From DATCJA01 sp963814955 (GTDB lineage Bacteria > Acidobacteriota > Vicinamibacteria > Vicinamibacterales > UBA2999), in assembly GCA_963814955.1 (NCBI GenBank), contig CAWFEX010000014.1:62001-126000 (forward strand): a DNA stretch of 64,000 nt. The letters run 5' to 3'. Below the pieces are notes generated by a model, which worked only from the letters and a program-made list of their open reading frames with translations, was not told the origin of the DNA and searched no databases. The translations under genes were made by a program, and so were the position numbers. Below, piece after piece: positions 37,475 through 47,737 of this stretch. Position 1 is the stretch's first letter, and every line of letters starts with the position of its first letter.

Positions 37475-38755
37475 TCAGTTCTGAGCGGTGATGCGGATAT
37501 CAGTTGGTGGAAGCGGCCCTTCCGGTACCGGAGCCCCATCGACTTCATATGCGCCGATGTCATAAGAACCGCCCTGGGGCCTGGCGACTTGGACTATGTC
37601 CGTTGTCACGCCTGCTAACGTCATTCCCTTGTCGATGGCGGGACTGTTCGACTTTGGCCGAAAATTCCCACCGTTGGCGTCAACAAATAGTGGGTCGGCC
37701 CCGAACAGATTGTTCGAGGTAATCGTCCCGGCAATCTCGCTGTAATTCGTCGAGTTGCCATAGGCTATGTTGTTCCGCACAGAATTGGAGTTGCCTCCGA
37801 CAATTCGGACGCCGGTTCCAGACACTCCATAAACCGTGTTGTTCGCAACCATGACATTCGACGCCGAGACCTCAATTCCTGCCGTGTTGGCGCCGTTCGA
37901 TGGAATCGAATGAACCACATTGTTGTAAACCTGTGTGCCACTGGTGGTCGAGTAGACGACGATGCCCCAATGACGCCCCGGTGAGAGCGGCGGACCAAGG
38001 TTCTGCACGCCACCACTTCGGAGATGATGGATCGTGTTGTTGCGAATGATGTTGCCGTTCGGTTGCTGTCCGTAGCCGTTGTACACCTGAATTCCAGCGC
38101 CGGGGAGATCGTAGAAGGTGCAGCCCTCCACGAGGTTGTTCGGCGACTGCACATAGATGCCGTGATCCCGATCGTACAGGCCCCCACCGTGCACCGTCAG
38201 ATTGATGAACTCGTTACTACCAATCATTCCCGCTGATCCTGCGGTGAGGAGGATCGCCTGGGAGTCGCTCGGACTGCCGATAATCTCTGCGTTCTTCACA
38301 CGGATGTGATGCGGGTTGAACCCGAAACCCGCTTCGATCTTGATGGCGCCATCACTCGCATTCGAGCCGTTCATGTTGATACGGTCGAACTCGATGTATT
38401 GTTGATTCTTCGCGACTCGGAACACGAACAATCCTGACGATGGCTTCAACCAGACCGTTTCGCCGGTGTAAGCCGCGATCCGTACAGGAGCGCTCCATGA
38501 AGTTCCCGACGGAACATTGTCGATGAGTGACTCTACGTACGTACCGGCACGAACATACAGAGTGTCACCCGGCTGCAAACAGCTTGCGCCCGCCGTCACG
38601 GTGCGCTTCGGAGTGGATATCGACTGCGCCTGCGCACACGAGTTGGCGTCGTTGCCGTTGAGGGCTGCATAGAACGTCGCGCCCTCTGCCAAGCCTGTCG
38701 CTCCAATGCACAGGAAGGCGACAACGATCCCGCACGCGGTCTGTACTCGTTTCAC
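37475..38755 (-). CDS. Secreted right-handed parallel beta-helix protein
   Basis: 426 residues. A signal peptide MKRVQTACGIVVAFLCIGATGLAEG is followed by ATFYAALNGNDANSC and LQPGDTLYVRAGTYVESL, the usual opening of Pectate_lyase_3/DUF1565-type helices. Then come many Asn-rich rungs: NNLVEGCTFYD, GNIIRNNTIHHL, TQVYNNVVHSI, VMVANNTVYGV, NSVRNNIAYGN. The end RPKSNSPAIDKGMTLAGVT and SYDIGAYEVDG is common to extracellular helix proteins. A lyase, epimerase or adhesin role on the exported glycan is possible; catalytic residues cannot be read with confidence. The gene is intact. Confidence 0.75.
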   Translation of the reverse strand: MKRVQTACGIVVAFLCIGATGLAEGATFYAALNGNDANSCAQAQSISTPKRTVTAGASCLQPGDTLYVRAGTYVESLIDNVPSGTSWSAPVRIAAYTGETVWLKPSSGLFVFRVAKNQQYIEFDRINMNGSNASDGAIKIEAGFGFNPHHIRVKNAEIIGSPSDSQAILLTAGSAGMIGSNEFINLTVHGGGLYDRDHGIYVQSPNNLVEGCTFYDLPGAGIQVYNGYGQQPNGNIIRNNTIHHLRSGGVQNLGPPLSPGRHWGIVVYSTTSGTQVYNNVVHSIPSNGANTAGIEVSASNVMVANNTVYGVSGTGVRIVGGNSNSVRNNIAYGNSTNYSEIAGTITSNNLFGADPLFVDANGGNFRPKSNSPAIDKGMTLAGVTTDIVQVARPQGGSYDIGAYEVDGAPVPEGPLPPTDIRITAQN

Positions 38756-39025
38756 GATGCAACTCCGTCAGGTGGGCAGTTCCCGCCCGCGGCAAAGTTG
38801 ATACCAACCCAACGACTCCACGAAACGCCCCTCTCCCTCGGCGTGAGCACGGATCTTAGCCGCAGAATGGTAATTGGAATTGCATCATTGACGGCCGTCG
38901 TGTCGGCTTGGATCTCCTCACGACCCAGGGGTGCGTGTGCCCTGGCTCGCGCAACCCGAAAATATTGGGTGTGACCCCGAATCGTTCGAAGGTCGTGCAT
39001 AGTGACGCTGCCCCGCTGGTCGCCA

Positions 39026-39988
39026 TCAGGCATATTGCGCCCGCGGGGCCTTCGACAATGCGCGCCTGTAAATGGCAATCATCCGCTGCGCGAGATGACT
39101 TTCGTCGAGATCGACCACGGCACAGCGGCCGTTCGTCCGCTGGCGTCTCTCGAGAATGACGGTAAGAGCCGATGCCATGACTTGCGGGTCGTCATCAGCG
39201 CACACCATACAGCCTTCCACGCCCTTCGCCCGTTCTTGAACGTCGCCTACATCTGTCGACACAAACGGCAGATTGCAGGCCATTGCCTCCTTGATCACGT
39301 TCGGTGATCCTTCCCACCTTGACGTAAACAGAAGCGCATCGCACGCATTCATGTGCGTGATCACGCGCTCGTGTGGGACACCCCACACGACCAAGAGCTC
39401 TGCATCGAGCCTTGCCGGCAGTCGCGCGAAGACCTCGCGGGCGAGCCAGTACCGCTTCCGCCCATCGTCAGGGTTCCCGACGAACAGGACCAGCGGCTTC
39501 GATGCTGGGAGATCGAGTTTCCTGCGCGCTTCAGCGACACTTACGAGCCGCAGACGCGCAAAATCAAGTCCCGATGGAATCACCTCGCACGGCCGGTCCG
39601 GTAAGTACCGGCGCAGGTGAGACGACACAACGACGAGCTCGTCTGCGCGATGGGCCACCCAGGACCCAATGGCGCGCAGAATTCGCCCGAGCACGGTGTC
39701 TCCTTCGCCCCCGCGATCCGTAACGACCAGAGGAAGACGCGTCGGAATCGCAATCAACCCGCTCTGGCCCCACTGTGCGTGTACGAGATCGTACATCCCG
39801 GATCGAATTTTCCTCCGAACACATAGCCACGCTTTCGCGTAGTTCATCGGGTTCTTAGCCCCACGGAATGCGAAGACGTCAACGTCAACGCCCGCTTTGC
39901 GAAGAAACTCCACCTGACGCACGACAAACGGGGCTAGATGCTGTCGCGTTTCGTCCGGCCACTCGCACGTGATCATCAGCACGCGCAT
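39026..39988 (-). CDS. Family 4 glycosyltransferase
   Basis: 320 residues, somewhat short for GT4. N-terminal domain: MRVLMITCEWPDETRQHLAP, FVVRQVEFLRKAG and DLVHAQWGQSGLIA. Donor domain: CEVIPSGLDFARL, PLVLFVGNPDDGRKRYWLA, MNACDALLFTSRWEGSPNVIKEAMACNLPFVSTD, in which the EGSPNVIKE stretch is the EX7E-type donor site. The GxRxxKN-like loop is replaced by GNPDDGRKRYW. The sugar is unknown. It precedes an intergenic stretch of 270 bases in which I see no gene. Confidence 0.82.
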   Translation of the reverse strand: MRVLMITCEWPDETRQHLAPFVVRQVEFLRKAGVDVDVFAFRGAKNPMNYAKAWLCVRRKIRSGMYDLVHAQWGQSGLIAIPTRLPLVVTDRGGEGDTVLGRILRAIGSWVAHRADELVVVSSHLRRYLPDRPCEVIPSGLDFARLRLVSVAEARRKLDLPASKPLVLFVGNPDDGRKRYWLAREVFARLPARLDAELLVVWGVPHERVITHMNACDALLFTSRWEGSPNVIKEAMACNLPFVSTDVGDVQERAKGVEGCMVCADDDPQVMASALTVILERRQRTNGRCAVVDLDESHLAQRMIAIYRRALSKAPRAQYA

Positions 39989-40004
39989 ACGACAGGGTCA
40001 CATT

Positions 40005-41980
40005 TCACAGCGCAAACGCCCGCATCCACATTTCGAGCGAAAGAACTCTAAACAGCCCCAGGAACGACTCGGTGTTCAGGCGGCTGTTCCCTTCTCTTCC
40101 GTACCAAGCTCGCAGGCGGCCGCCATCAACGTAGCGGTCCGAACGCAATCTGTTACCGAGCAGATCGGAAATGGAGGCGCGGAGGTCACCACTGAGCCAA
40201 GCCCGGTCTGGGGCGGCGAATCCCAGCTTTGTCTTGCGCCATCTAACCATGTCCGGAATGAGGCCAGCCGTCGCGAGCCGCAAAGCGAACTTGCTCCAGC
40301 CGCGGTTTACTTTCAAATGGTCGGGAAGGAACACGCCTAACTGAACCAGCCGATGATCCAATAACGGGACGCGCGCCTCGAGCGAAAAGGCCATCGAGGA
40401 GCGGTCTTCCATTCGCAGCAGCTGCGGCAGCGTATCGACCAAAATGTCGTCCAGTTGCATGCGTTGCATGAGGGTGCAACCACTTCCATCAGACTTACCG
40501 CGGGCAAGCGCCCTACGCCACCACCGTGTCGCCGGCGTGCTGCCGTCATCCGCGCTGCTCCTCCATTCGGGTCGCAAGGCGTGCTGAAGCGCAGCATCAA
40601 CATTGAGAAGCCTCCGAATGCGAGCCGGCAGATAGCGATACCCATTCCTGATATCGAGAACGTAACCATCACCGTGTCGAAGCATCGCCGTCAACTCGCG
40701 GGACAGTGTCCCTAGTTGACCTGAGCGAAAGAGGCGCGCGAGGTACGCATATCGGAATTTCGCGTATCCACCGAACACTTCGTCACCACCCTGGCCGTCG
40801 ATCAGCACCTTGACCCCGCTTTCTCTCGCCGCCTGCATCACTCGCCACTGGGCATAGAAGCTGAGCACGCCGAACGGCATGTCCTGGTGCCACGCCATGC
40901 GTGCGAAATCGCGCCAGAAGTCGTCCGGTTTGGGGAACACAAGATGAGGCTGGGCGTCAGCCGAATGCGCAACTGCTAGTGCGTACTCTCGTTCGTCAAA
41001 AGCCTTCTGGTCGAAGCAGGACGTGAAAGTGAAAAGCCGGCCGTTCAGCGCGCTTGCCGACCCTGGTTCGTCGCGGGCAATCCTGCCTATTGCGCCCACC
41101 AGAGTCGATGAGTCCAACCCTCCGCTGAGACAACTTCCAATGCGCACGTCACTGATTAGGTGCTTTCTGACCGTATCGAAGAGTGTCTCTCGTAGTATGC
41201 GAACCTGCGCATCATCGGCGCGTGCACAGTGACTCCCGGGATCAAGAGTCCAGTAACGACGTGGAGTCACGCGGCCGGTGGGTTCGACTGTTACTGTGTG
41301 CCCAGCCGGCAGCGAGCGAACGCCGCGGAACAGGGTGCGCTCTCCGAAGTCACAGTTGCCATGCGTAAGGAAGCCGATGACGGCCTCGTCGTCCGCTTCT
41401 CTTGGTACTCAGGGAGAGCCGTAAGCGCCTTTATTTCCGAGGCGAATGCGAAACCGGCACTCGTGGAGCAGTAGTATAGAGGTTTAATCCCAAGTCGGTC
41501 TCTCGCACAGAAAAGGCGCTTGTTCACGTCGTCCCATACGGCAAACGCGAACATTCCTTCAAGGTGATCGACGCAGTTCTCGCCCCACTCGACATACGAA
41601 TTCAGCAGGACTTCGGTGTCGGTCCGCGTTGTAAACGAGTATCCGTTTCCTTTCAAAGTAGCCTTGATGGCCAAGTGGTTGTAAATCTCCCCGTTGAAAA
41701 CCACCCAGGTTCGACGGTCTGGCGTGCACATCGGCTGCAACCCACGGTCTGAGAGATCGAGGATTGCGAGACGTCTATGCCCAAGCCCAACGCGAACATC
41801 GCCGCTCTCAGCGTCAGTACGCCGGCGAAAGCAGTAGCGCAAATCCGGCCAGGCGCCTGACCCAAGAAGAAATCCTTCACCATCGGGCCCGCGATGCGCC
41901 AGCGAGTTCGCCATCTGCTGGAGCACGCGTGTATCGACGGCACGATTCAGATCGGCGACGATGCCAACAATTCCGCACAT
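40005..41980 (-). pseudogene. asnB: Asparagine-synthetase-like amidotransferase, one frameshift near 41395
   Basis: The N-terminal frame from 41980 holds MCGIVGIVAD with Cys2, MANSLAHRGPDGEGFLLG, WVVFNGEIYNHLAIK and RTDTEVLLNSYVEWG. After ALPEYQEK the reading must change frame to continue as DDEAVIGFLTHGNCDFGERT and VTPRRYWTLDPG. The C-terminal part then has SCLSGGLDSSTLVGAI, LIDGQGGDEVFGGYAKFRY and SLEARVPLLDHRLVQLGVFL. Rejoined it is about 658 residues, normal for the family. The change is a loss of one base or a gain of two. Its stop is 42 bases from nothing recognised and 16 bases upstream of the next GT4 start. Confidence 0.8.
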
Positions 41981-42022
41981 CGTCAGTTAGTTGTGACCGT
42001 CGAAAGCCGCGTCCGACCCGTG

Positions 42023-43327
42023 TTAGACAGCACGCAAAGAGACACCCGCCTCCATCCGAGCTCGGCGACTGCTTGACCGTGCCGACACGGTTCGAACGGC
42101 GGTAATTACATGTTCGATGTCACTCGTCGACATTCTCGAGTACAGGGGCAGGCTGATCACGCGCCGCCACACGGCTGACGCCGCGGGCAGATCGGTTGGC
42201 GTCCAGCCGAAAGCCTGTTCATAGTAGGGGTGGAGATGAAGAGGCCGGTAATGAACCGCACACGATACCCCGGCTTTAGCGAGGTCATTGATAAACGTGT
42301 CGCGATCGACCGCCAGTTTGTCCAACCTCAGTCGGACACCAAACAGGTGCCATGCGTGAACCCGGTTTTCATCATTGGCCGGTAATTCGAGCTCCTCCAA
42401 GTCCTCCAGTCGCCGCAAGTATTCGTGCGCGATCGCTTCCCGTGCTCGGCGCATGTGTTCCGCTCGAACAAGCTGGTGAATCCCAATGGCGGCCGCGATG
42501 TCGGTCATGTTGTACTTGTAGCCTGGCTCGAGGATGCGGTAATCCCAACTGCCGTTTCCTGAATACCGGTCCCAGGCATCCTGCGAGAGCCCATGCAGCG
42601 ACAATACGCGAATTCGTGCCGCCAGCTCGGCATCGTGAGTCACGGCCATTCCGCCCTCGCCCGTCGTGATCGTCTTGTTGGCGTAGAACGAGAAACAGGA
42701 AACAGCAGCAGTCTGTTGTCCGCATAGCTGCCACGGCGCATCAGACCCCCGACGCCAGGCCGCTGGAAACGCGTGAGCAGCGTCTTCGACGACCCACAGA
42801 CCATGTCGCACCGCAAACTCAGCAACATCGTCGACGTTCATCATCAATCCTGCGACGTGTACCGGAATGATGCCAACAACGGACAGGTTCGAAGGCAATC
42901 CAGCCACTCGGCTGCCGGAGCGGATACGCTTTATCGTCCGTTCGGCATGGTCCAGGTCCATGTTCAGGGTGCGCGGGTCACAGTCGATAAGGATCGGAAT
43001 GCCACCTTCATAGCGAACCACTTCCGCCGTCGCGGCAAAGGTCATAGCCGGTACGAGCACGCCCTCGCCAGCGCGCAACCCGAGAGCGTGAACGGCCAAG
43101 TGGAGTGCCGCGGTGCACGAATTCAATGCGACCGCATGGCGTGCGTTGACCGCTGCCGCAAACGCTTCCTCGAAGCGCTTCACCCGAGGCCCGCTGGTGA
43201 GCCAGCCAGACCGGAGGGTGGCCACTACCTCCTCGATCTCTTCATCACCCAAGTTGGGACGAAAGAACGGTACTCTGGTCGGTGTGGCGACTTCAGTTGT
43301 ATTCGGCGTTGCGAATTCAGAATTCAT
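42023..43327 (-). CDS. DegT/DnrJ/EryC1/StrS-family aminotransferase
   Basis: About 434 residues from MNSEFATPN. It has VPFFRPNLGDEEIEEVV, SGWLTSGPRVKRFEEAFA, ALNSCTAALHLAVHALGL (PLP phosphate site), LVPAMTFAATAEVVRYEGG, VVEDAAHAFPAAWRRG (Asp pairing with the PLP nitrogen) and FSFYANKTITTGEGGMAVT with the catalytic Lys, then PGYKYNMTDIAAAIGIHQL. These PLP enzymes put an amino group on a 4-keto (or 3-keto) nucleotide sugar. The 4-keto sugar could come from the CapD-like dehydratase at 5.0 kb. The open frame runs 40 residues further upstream, but homology starts at this ATG. Confidence 0.85.
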   Translation of the reverse strand: MNSEFATPNTTEVATPTRVPFFRPNLGDEEIEEVVATLRSGWLTSGPRVKRFEEAFAAAVNARHAVALNSCTAALHLAVHALGLRAGEGVLVPAMTFAATAEVVRYEGGIPILIDCDPRTLNMDLDHAERTIKRIRSGSRVAGLPSNLSVVGIIPVHVAGLMMNVDDVAEFAVRHGLWVVEDAAHAFPAAWRRGSDAPWQLCGQQTAAVSCFSFYANKTITTGEGGMAVTHDAELAARIRVLSLHGLSQDAWDRYSGNGSWDYRILEPGYKYNMTDIAAAIGIHQLVRAEHMRRAREAIAHEYLRRLEDLEELELPANDENRVHAWHLFGVRLRLDKLAVDRDTFINDLAKAGVSCAVHYRPLHLHPYYEQAFGWTPTDLPAASAVWRRVISLPLYSRMSTSDIEHVITAVRTVSARSSSRRARMEAGVSLRAV

Positions 43328-43370
43328 CTGTACCTGAGGGAAAGCTTGGGATGGCAGCTCGGGCCGAACG

Positions 43371-44590
43371 TCAAGCCTGCGGAGGGGCCTGCCGGGCTTT
43401 TGCTCTGCAGCACCTTCTGGTATCCGGTGCCGGATCCGTTCGAGCACCGCTCTGCGCCGCTATGAACCCGAATAGGAGCCAGGTTAGTTTCCGTGCCTCC
43501 CAGTTGAGCGAAAGCCCGCCTATTGCCCAGCAGAAGCCGACGACCATCCACAGCAACCGGTCTCTGCGACGGGAGGCCCGAAATAGTCCATGCGCACCTG
43601 CGAGCCAAAAGCGCGACAAACAGGCAAAGCCGAGCAGACCTTGCTCAGCGAGGACGGCAAGGTACGTGTTGTGCGCCGCGGCACTCCTCCGAGTCCACCG
43701 AATGCGATGGCCACCGGATACGCACCGGCGCCCGCGCCGAGCAGCCGGGTTCTCGACAGCAACACTCAGTCCAGCCCGCCAAATCTCAACGCGGCCACTC
43801 AGTGAGAGTGCGTCGCGTTGACTGATCTCCTCCTGAATCGTGCTCAGCCGGGCCCAAATCGACTCCGGCACGAACTGTGCCGTCATCACGCCTATTGCGA
43901 TCGCCACGACGAACACTCCGGCGACCGAACGCGGTGATGACCACTGCAGAGTAAGCGGGACGATCGCCAGGGCGATCAGACCAGTCACAAACGCTCCACG
44001 ACTGCCGGTGAGCAAGATCACTAACGGCGCAACTAGCGAAGTAGAGTTTCAAGACCAACCGCACCCAGCCAGAACGGCGGCGCATCAGTTGCCAGGCCAT
44101 TGGCATTGCCAGCGCCAGCGTCAATCCCAGGTCGTTCGGGTCCAAGGGTACCGCGCCGGTCGAACTGAACCGGTCGTAACCGATGGATCTTCCCGTGACA
44201 AAGTTGTTGAGCACGTTGGCCATTGGCACGAAGCAGCCAAAGCAGCAGGCCACGAGTAACGAATGCACTTGTTCCTCAGACCGCGCAAATTCCCGCATCA
44301 GCCACATGCTGCCGACAAGTTGCGCATCAGTGATCACGCGCTGCAGCGTCAAAGGCAGAGACACGGTCCAAAACAGCGATAGGGCACTCACGACGGTGAA
44401 CGCCATCCCGAGCCACAGGATCAGTCCGAGCTTCCGCATCCGACCCACTGATGACGACTGCCAGCAATCCGCACCCCAACGCCAGCATGCCGATCCCGCG
44501 GGCTGCGGTACCCGCGCCCGGAATCGGAACCGCGTCCCACGGTATTGAAAAGGCGTATAGCCAGAGGAAAGCAAAGGCTAATTCACGCAT
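43371..44590 (-). pseudogene. O-antigen ligase/polymerase-like membrane protein, at least three frameshifts
   Basis: Starting at the ATG at 44590 (MRELAFAFLWLYAF), whose first bases overlap the upstream stop by eight bases. The reading passes through several frames: GIGMLALGCGLLAVVI, then LILWLGMAFTVVSALSLFW, VGSMWLMREFARSEEQVHSL and STGAVPLDPNDLGLTLALAM (about 44080-44460), then MILLTGSRGAFVTGLIALAI with SLSGRVEIWRAGLSVAVENP (43760-44020), GAGAYPVAIAFGG (about 43720) and AAHNTYLAVLAEQGLLGF (about 43630-43690). NDLG, SRG and HNTYL are the O-antigen ligase/Wzy (PF04932) landmarks. It would be about 400 residues with about ten helices if whole. Confidence 0.7.
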
Positions 44591-45696
44591 CGAGGTTGAA
44601 GACCCGTTCGTATTCGTCCAGCGCGGCCTGAACGGTAAACTGTTTGAGCGCTTCAATCTGAGGTGCGCCGCGAGGGCGCGTGAGCGCCCGAACAATCGCC
44701 CGGCTCATCGCTTCGACGTCACGGACGGGAACGAGATCTCCCAACGCGCCATCGCGAAGGATCTCGCGCGGCCCGCTCTCACAATCCGTAGCAATGACCG
44801 GCGTTCCGAGTGCGAGACTTTCAATGAGCACCGTGGGGAGCCCTTCATAGTCCGACGAAAGGACAAACACGCTCGCTCGTGCCATGCACGCGTACGGATT
44901 TGGCACAAACCCAGGCAGCGCGACACAGTGCTCCACGCCATGACGTCGAATCGAAGCTTCGAGCGCTGGGCGGTCTGGCCCTTCCCCGAGGATGACGAGG
45001 CGCACGTCGAACTTGCGCCTGACGACTGCAAACGACTCAATGAGCAGTGAGGAAATTCTTCTGCGGGACTAAGCGACCGGCACTGATGATGATTGGACGC
45101 GTCGTATCTTCGAACCACGGGTGAGCCGGACGATCCCCAGCAGCTGCGATGAGGGTCGGCGTTATGACAGGGTTGAGTATCACCCGGATTCGCCCGGGTG
45201 GAACGCCGGCCGTCCTCGTGAGATCGTCTGCGACACCGTGGGAAACCGCAACAACGGCATCGGCCCAGCGATGCAGTCGCCCGAGAAGCCAAGGAAGGGT
45301 TCTCATTCGGAAGTCTCGCCGGGCCCACGCACCGGTGTCGAACACACAATGAACGGAAATCACGGTCCGGTTGCGCGCGCGAGCGATTCGTGAGGCCGCC
45401 ATAGCGACGAGATTGGCGTGGTCGAGACCGGCAATGAGCACACGAGGGCGTTCGCGTCGCAGGTACCGGACGAGCGGGACCAAGGAGCGAAGGACCCGCG
45501 GTGCACCGAGATCGATGACTCGGACCGCCGGTGGGACACTCGGCAGGTAATCGCCCTCGGCGCTCGCAAGCACGAGATCGGCGCGAAATCCGCGGTCGCA
45601 GAATCCAGCCGCAAGGTTCAGCATTACGCGCTCAGCCCCGCCTCCCTCGAGGGATGGAAGGAAGAAGGCCAACCGCTCGCGGGTGTGCGCGGCCAT
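44583..45696 (-). pseudogene. Family 4 glycosyltransferase, one-base insertion near 45050
   Basis: From the ATG at 45696: AFFLPSLEGGGAERVMLNLA, IDLGAPRVLRSLVPLVRYL, AVSHGVADDLTRTAG, IRVILNPV and PIIISAGRLVPQKNF. An extra base then breaks the frame; the reading goes on as SLLIESFAVVRRKFDVRLVI, LGEGPDRPALEAS, LPGFVPNPYACMARASVFVL and the donor site SDYEGLPTVLIESLALGTPVIATD. Rejoined about 370 residues, an ordinary GT4 with the LEGGGAERV N-terminal loop. It overlaps the start of the ligase-like gene by eight bases. Confidence 0.75.
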
Positions 45697-45736
45697 TACG
45701 CCGAAAGAGTCGACGGATTCGCTGAAGGCAGGCTGG

Positions 45737-47243
45737 CTACTTCCGCAGAACGAAGCGTCCGATGACAAGCATGTCGAGGCCGGTGCCGAAGAAGACGCGC
45801 ACCGCGTCGCGCGGGCTGCATACGATCGGCTCGTGAAATCCGTTGAACGACGTGTTGACGAGCGCGGCGACGCCCGTTGCCTGCTCCATTTTCTTGAGAA
45901 GCGCCCAGAATGGCTGCTGGTCTTGCGTGACGGTCTGGACACGAATAGTCGAGGCTCCAATCGGGATCACGTGTCGGAAGCGATCGCCCCGCGGCCGATA
46001 TTCGTACTCCATCCACGGCGACGATGGCGGGCCGCAAAACAGCCCATGAACGTCGTCGCGGCACACCGATACACCGAATGGACGTGATCGCTCCCGCTTT
46101 CGCAGAAAAAAATTCAGATTGTCGAGCACGTACTCGCACAGCGGGTTGGCCAGTATGCTCCGGTGGCCAAGTGCCCTGTGGCCCCACTCCATACGCCCCT
46201 GAAACCAACCGACCAGGTGACCGCGAGAAAGCGCGCCCACGGCTGCATCCTGCGCCTCTGTTTCACTCACGAACTCGTAGGACAGCTTGCAGCTATCGAG
46301 CGTCTCCTTGACGGCTTCCGACTCGTACCCGGCTCCGAGGAATGGCGAAACGACCGGCTTGTTTTGACAGCCATCGCCTTCCGCAACCATCAGGGAGGCG
46401 CCGATGGCCAAGCCGGCGTTTCCCGGGTTTATAGGAACGAAAGTCTCCTTGAACAGGCCCGACTGCACGAATCACCGTGTTGAAGTAGGTGTTGTAGAAA
46501 AGGCCTCCAGCCAGACACAGCGCGTCGGCGTCTGTGGCCGCTCTGACGTCGGTGAGGAGCGCGACGAGCAGCTCTCCAATCCTCCCCTGAAAGGCGCTCG
46601 CGGTTTCAGCGGCATGACCATACCGGTGGCGGTCTCCCTGAATCATCTGATCCACGTGGGCTCGCCAACCTGAGTCAAACTCCAGTGCTCCGTCCGTATA
46701 GCGAAACGTTGTTGCGAGCTCGTGGATCCGAGCACCGCTCCCCAGATGTGCCAACGCCTCCAGACGATGCGGCTGGCCGGGCGCAAATCCGAAAAGCCCT
46801 GCGCATTCCGTATAGAGCGACGCGAAGGCTCGACCGTGCCACGGCCATTTCAGGTCGTTCAGCCTTTTCCGGTCACCGAACCACACACTCAATTCACGTC
46901 CGGAATCGGTGTCGCAGACCAGCACGACTGCCCGCGAAAAGGGCGATGACAGGAAGGCCGTCGCGGCATGAGCGTGGTGATGATCGATCGTGCGGGTCCG
47001 AAGCCTCGCCGGCAGGCGTATTTCAGACTCCGCTGCCACGTACGTCATCACGTCATCGGGCTGGCAGTCGGACAGCTCGATCACTTCCGCAACCGCCTCG
47101 ACGGGCAGCGAACCGGGAACCAGTCCGATTCCGCGCACCCGTGTGAGCCGTTCCTGTTCGCACGCCGCGCGGATCTGCCCGTCGACGCACATCGCAGCGC
47201 ACACATTCCGCTTCGCTCCCCCTATGCCGACGACCGCTGGCAC
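45737..47243 (-). pseudogene. NodU/CmcH-type carbamoyltransferase, second copy, one-base insertion near 46470
   Basis: From the GTG at 47243: VVGIGGAKRNVCAAMCVDG, ACEQERLTRVRG, TIDHHHAHAATAFLSSPF and ADALCLAGGLFYNTYFNTVI. After VIR one extra base must be skipped to continue as QSGLFKETFVPINPGNAGL, GHLVGWFQGRMEWGHRALGH and AALVNTSFNGFHEPIV, ending at 45737. Rejoined it is about 502 residues, shorter than the first copy at 22267-24118 and clearly a different subfamily. The family adds carbamoyl groups to hydroxyls of sugars or antibiotics. The break falls at a place in the fold similar to that of the first copy. Confidence 0.78.
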
Positions 47244-47253
47244 GCTGCGCTCT

Positions 47254-47736
47254 TCACACGCTTAGCAACCCTGCAATGATCAACAGCCACGGCGTTGACG
47301 CACGCCATCGCTTTACACATCGTCCTATCTCGACGCCCATCGCCCGACTTATGAGTACGCCGAGGAGCGCCCCGCTGGTATTCGCGGCGACATCGACCAG
47401 CGACGACTCTCGACCCGGCAGGAAACGCTGCAGGCACTCGACGATGAACGAAACCACGAAGGCCAGGCTGCCGACGAGGATGAGTCTTGGAAGCAAGGCG
47501 TGGCGACGTCGCCCGCGGTACACCAGGATGCCCAACGGTACGAACAACAACATGTTGAGGACGAAATGTGTGGGTTCCTGCTGTCGCGACTCCGCGGAGA
47601 AGGCAGTGAACTCCCACGCCTCACCCGGCGGCGGCACGGTAAAGTCAAACGGCGCGAGCGTGACCGTCGCCGCGCACGCGAGCCATATCAACATCAGCCG
47701 CGTGCTGAAATCGCCGTTCAACGCAGACGTCAACAC
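47254..47736 (-). CDS. VanZ-family membrane protein
   Basis: About 160 residues. Helices: LIWLACAATVTLAPFDFTV, HFVLNMLLFVPLGILVYRG, ILVGSLAFVVSFIVECLQRF and PWLLIIAGLLSV. The segment NMLLFVPLG, the ECLQRFLPGRESSLVDVAAN stretch and the final TSGALLG are VanZ landmarks. VanZ-like proteins are common near exosortase and polysaccharide genes; the biochemical role is unclear. The GTG at 47736 lies against the stop of the BY-kinase gene and is my choice; the ATG at 47694 is an alternative. The following gene starts 11 bases downstream. Confidence 0.75.
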   Translation of the reverse strand: MLTSALNGDFSTRLMLIWLACAATVTLAPFDFTVPPPGEAWEFTAFSAESRQQEPTHFVLNMLLFVPLGILVYRGRRRHALLPRLILVGSLAFVVSFIVECLQRFLPGRESSLVDVAANTSGALLGVLISRAMGVEIGRCVKRWRASTPWLLIIAGLLSV

Positions 47737-47737
47737 C

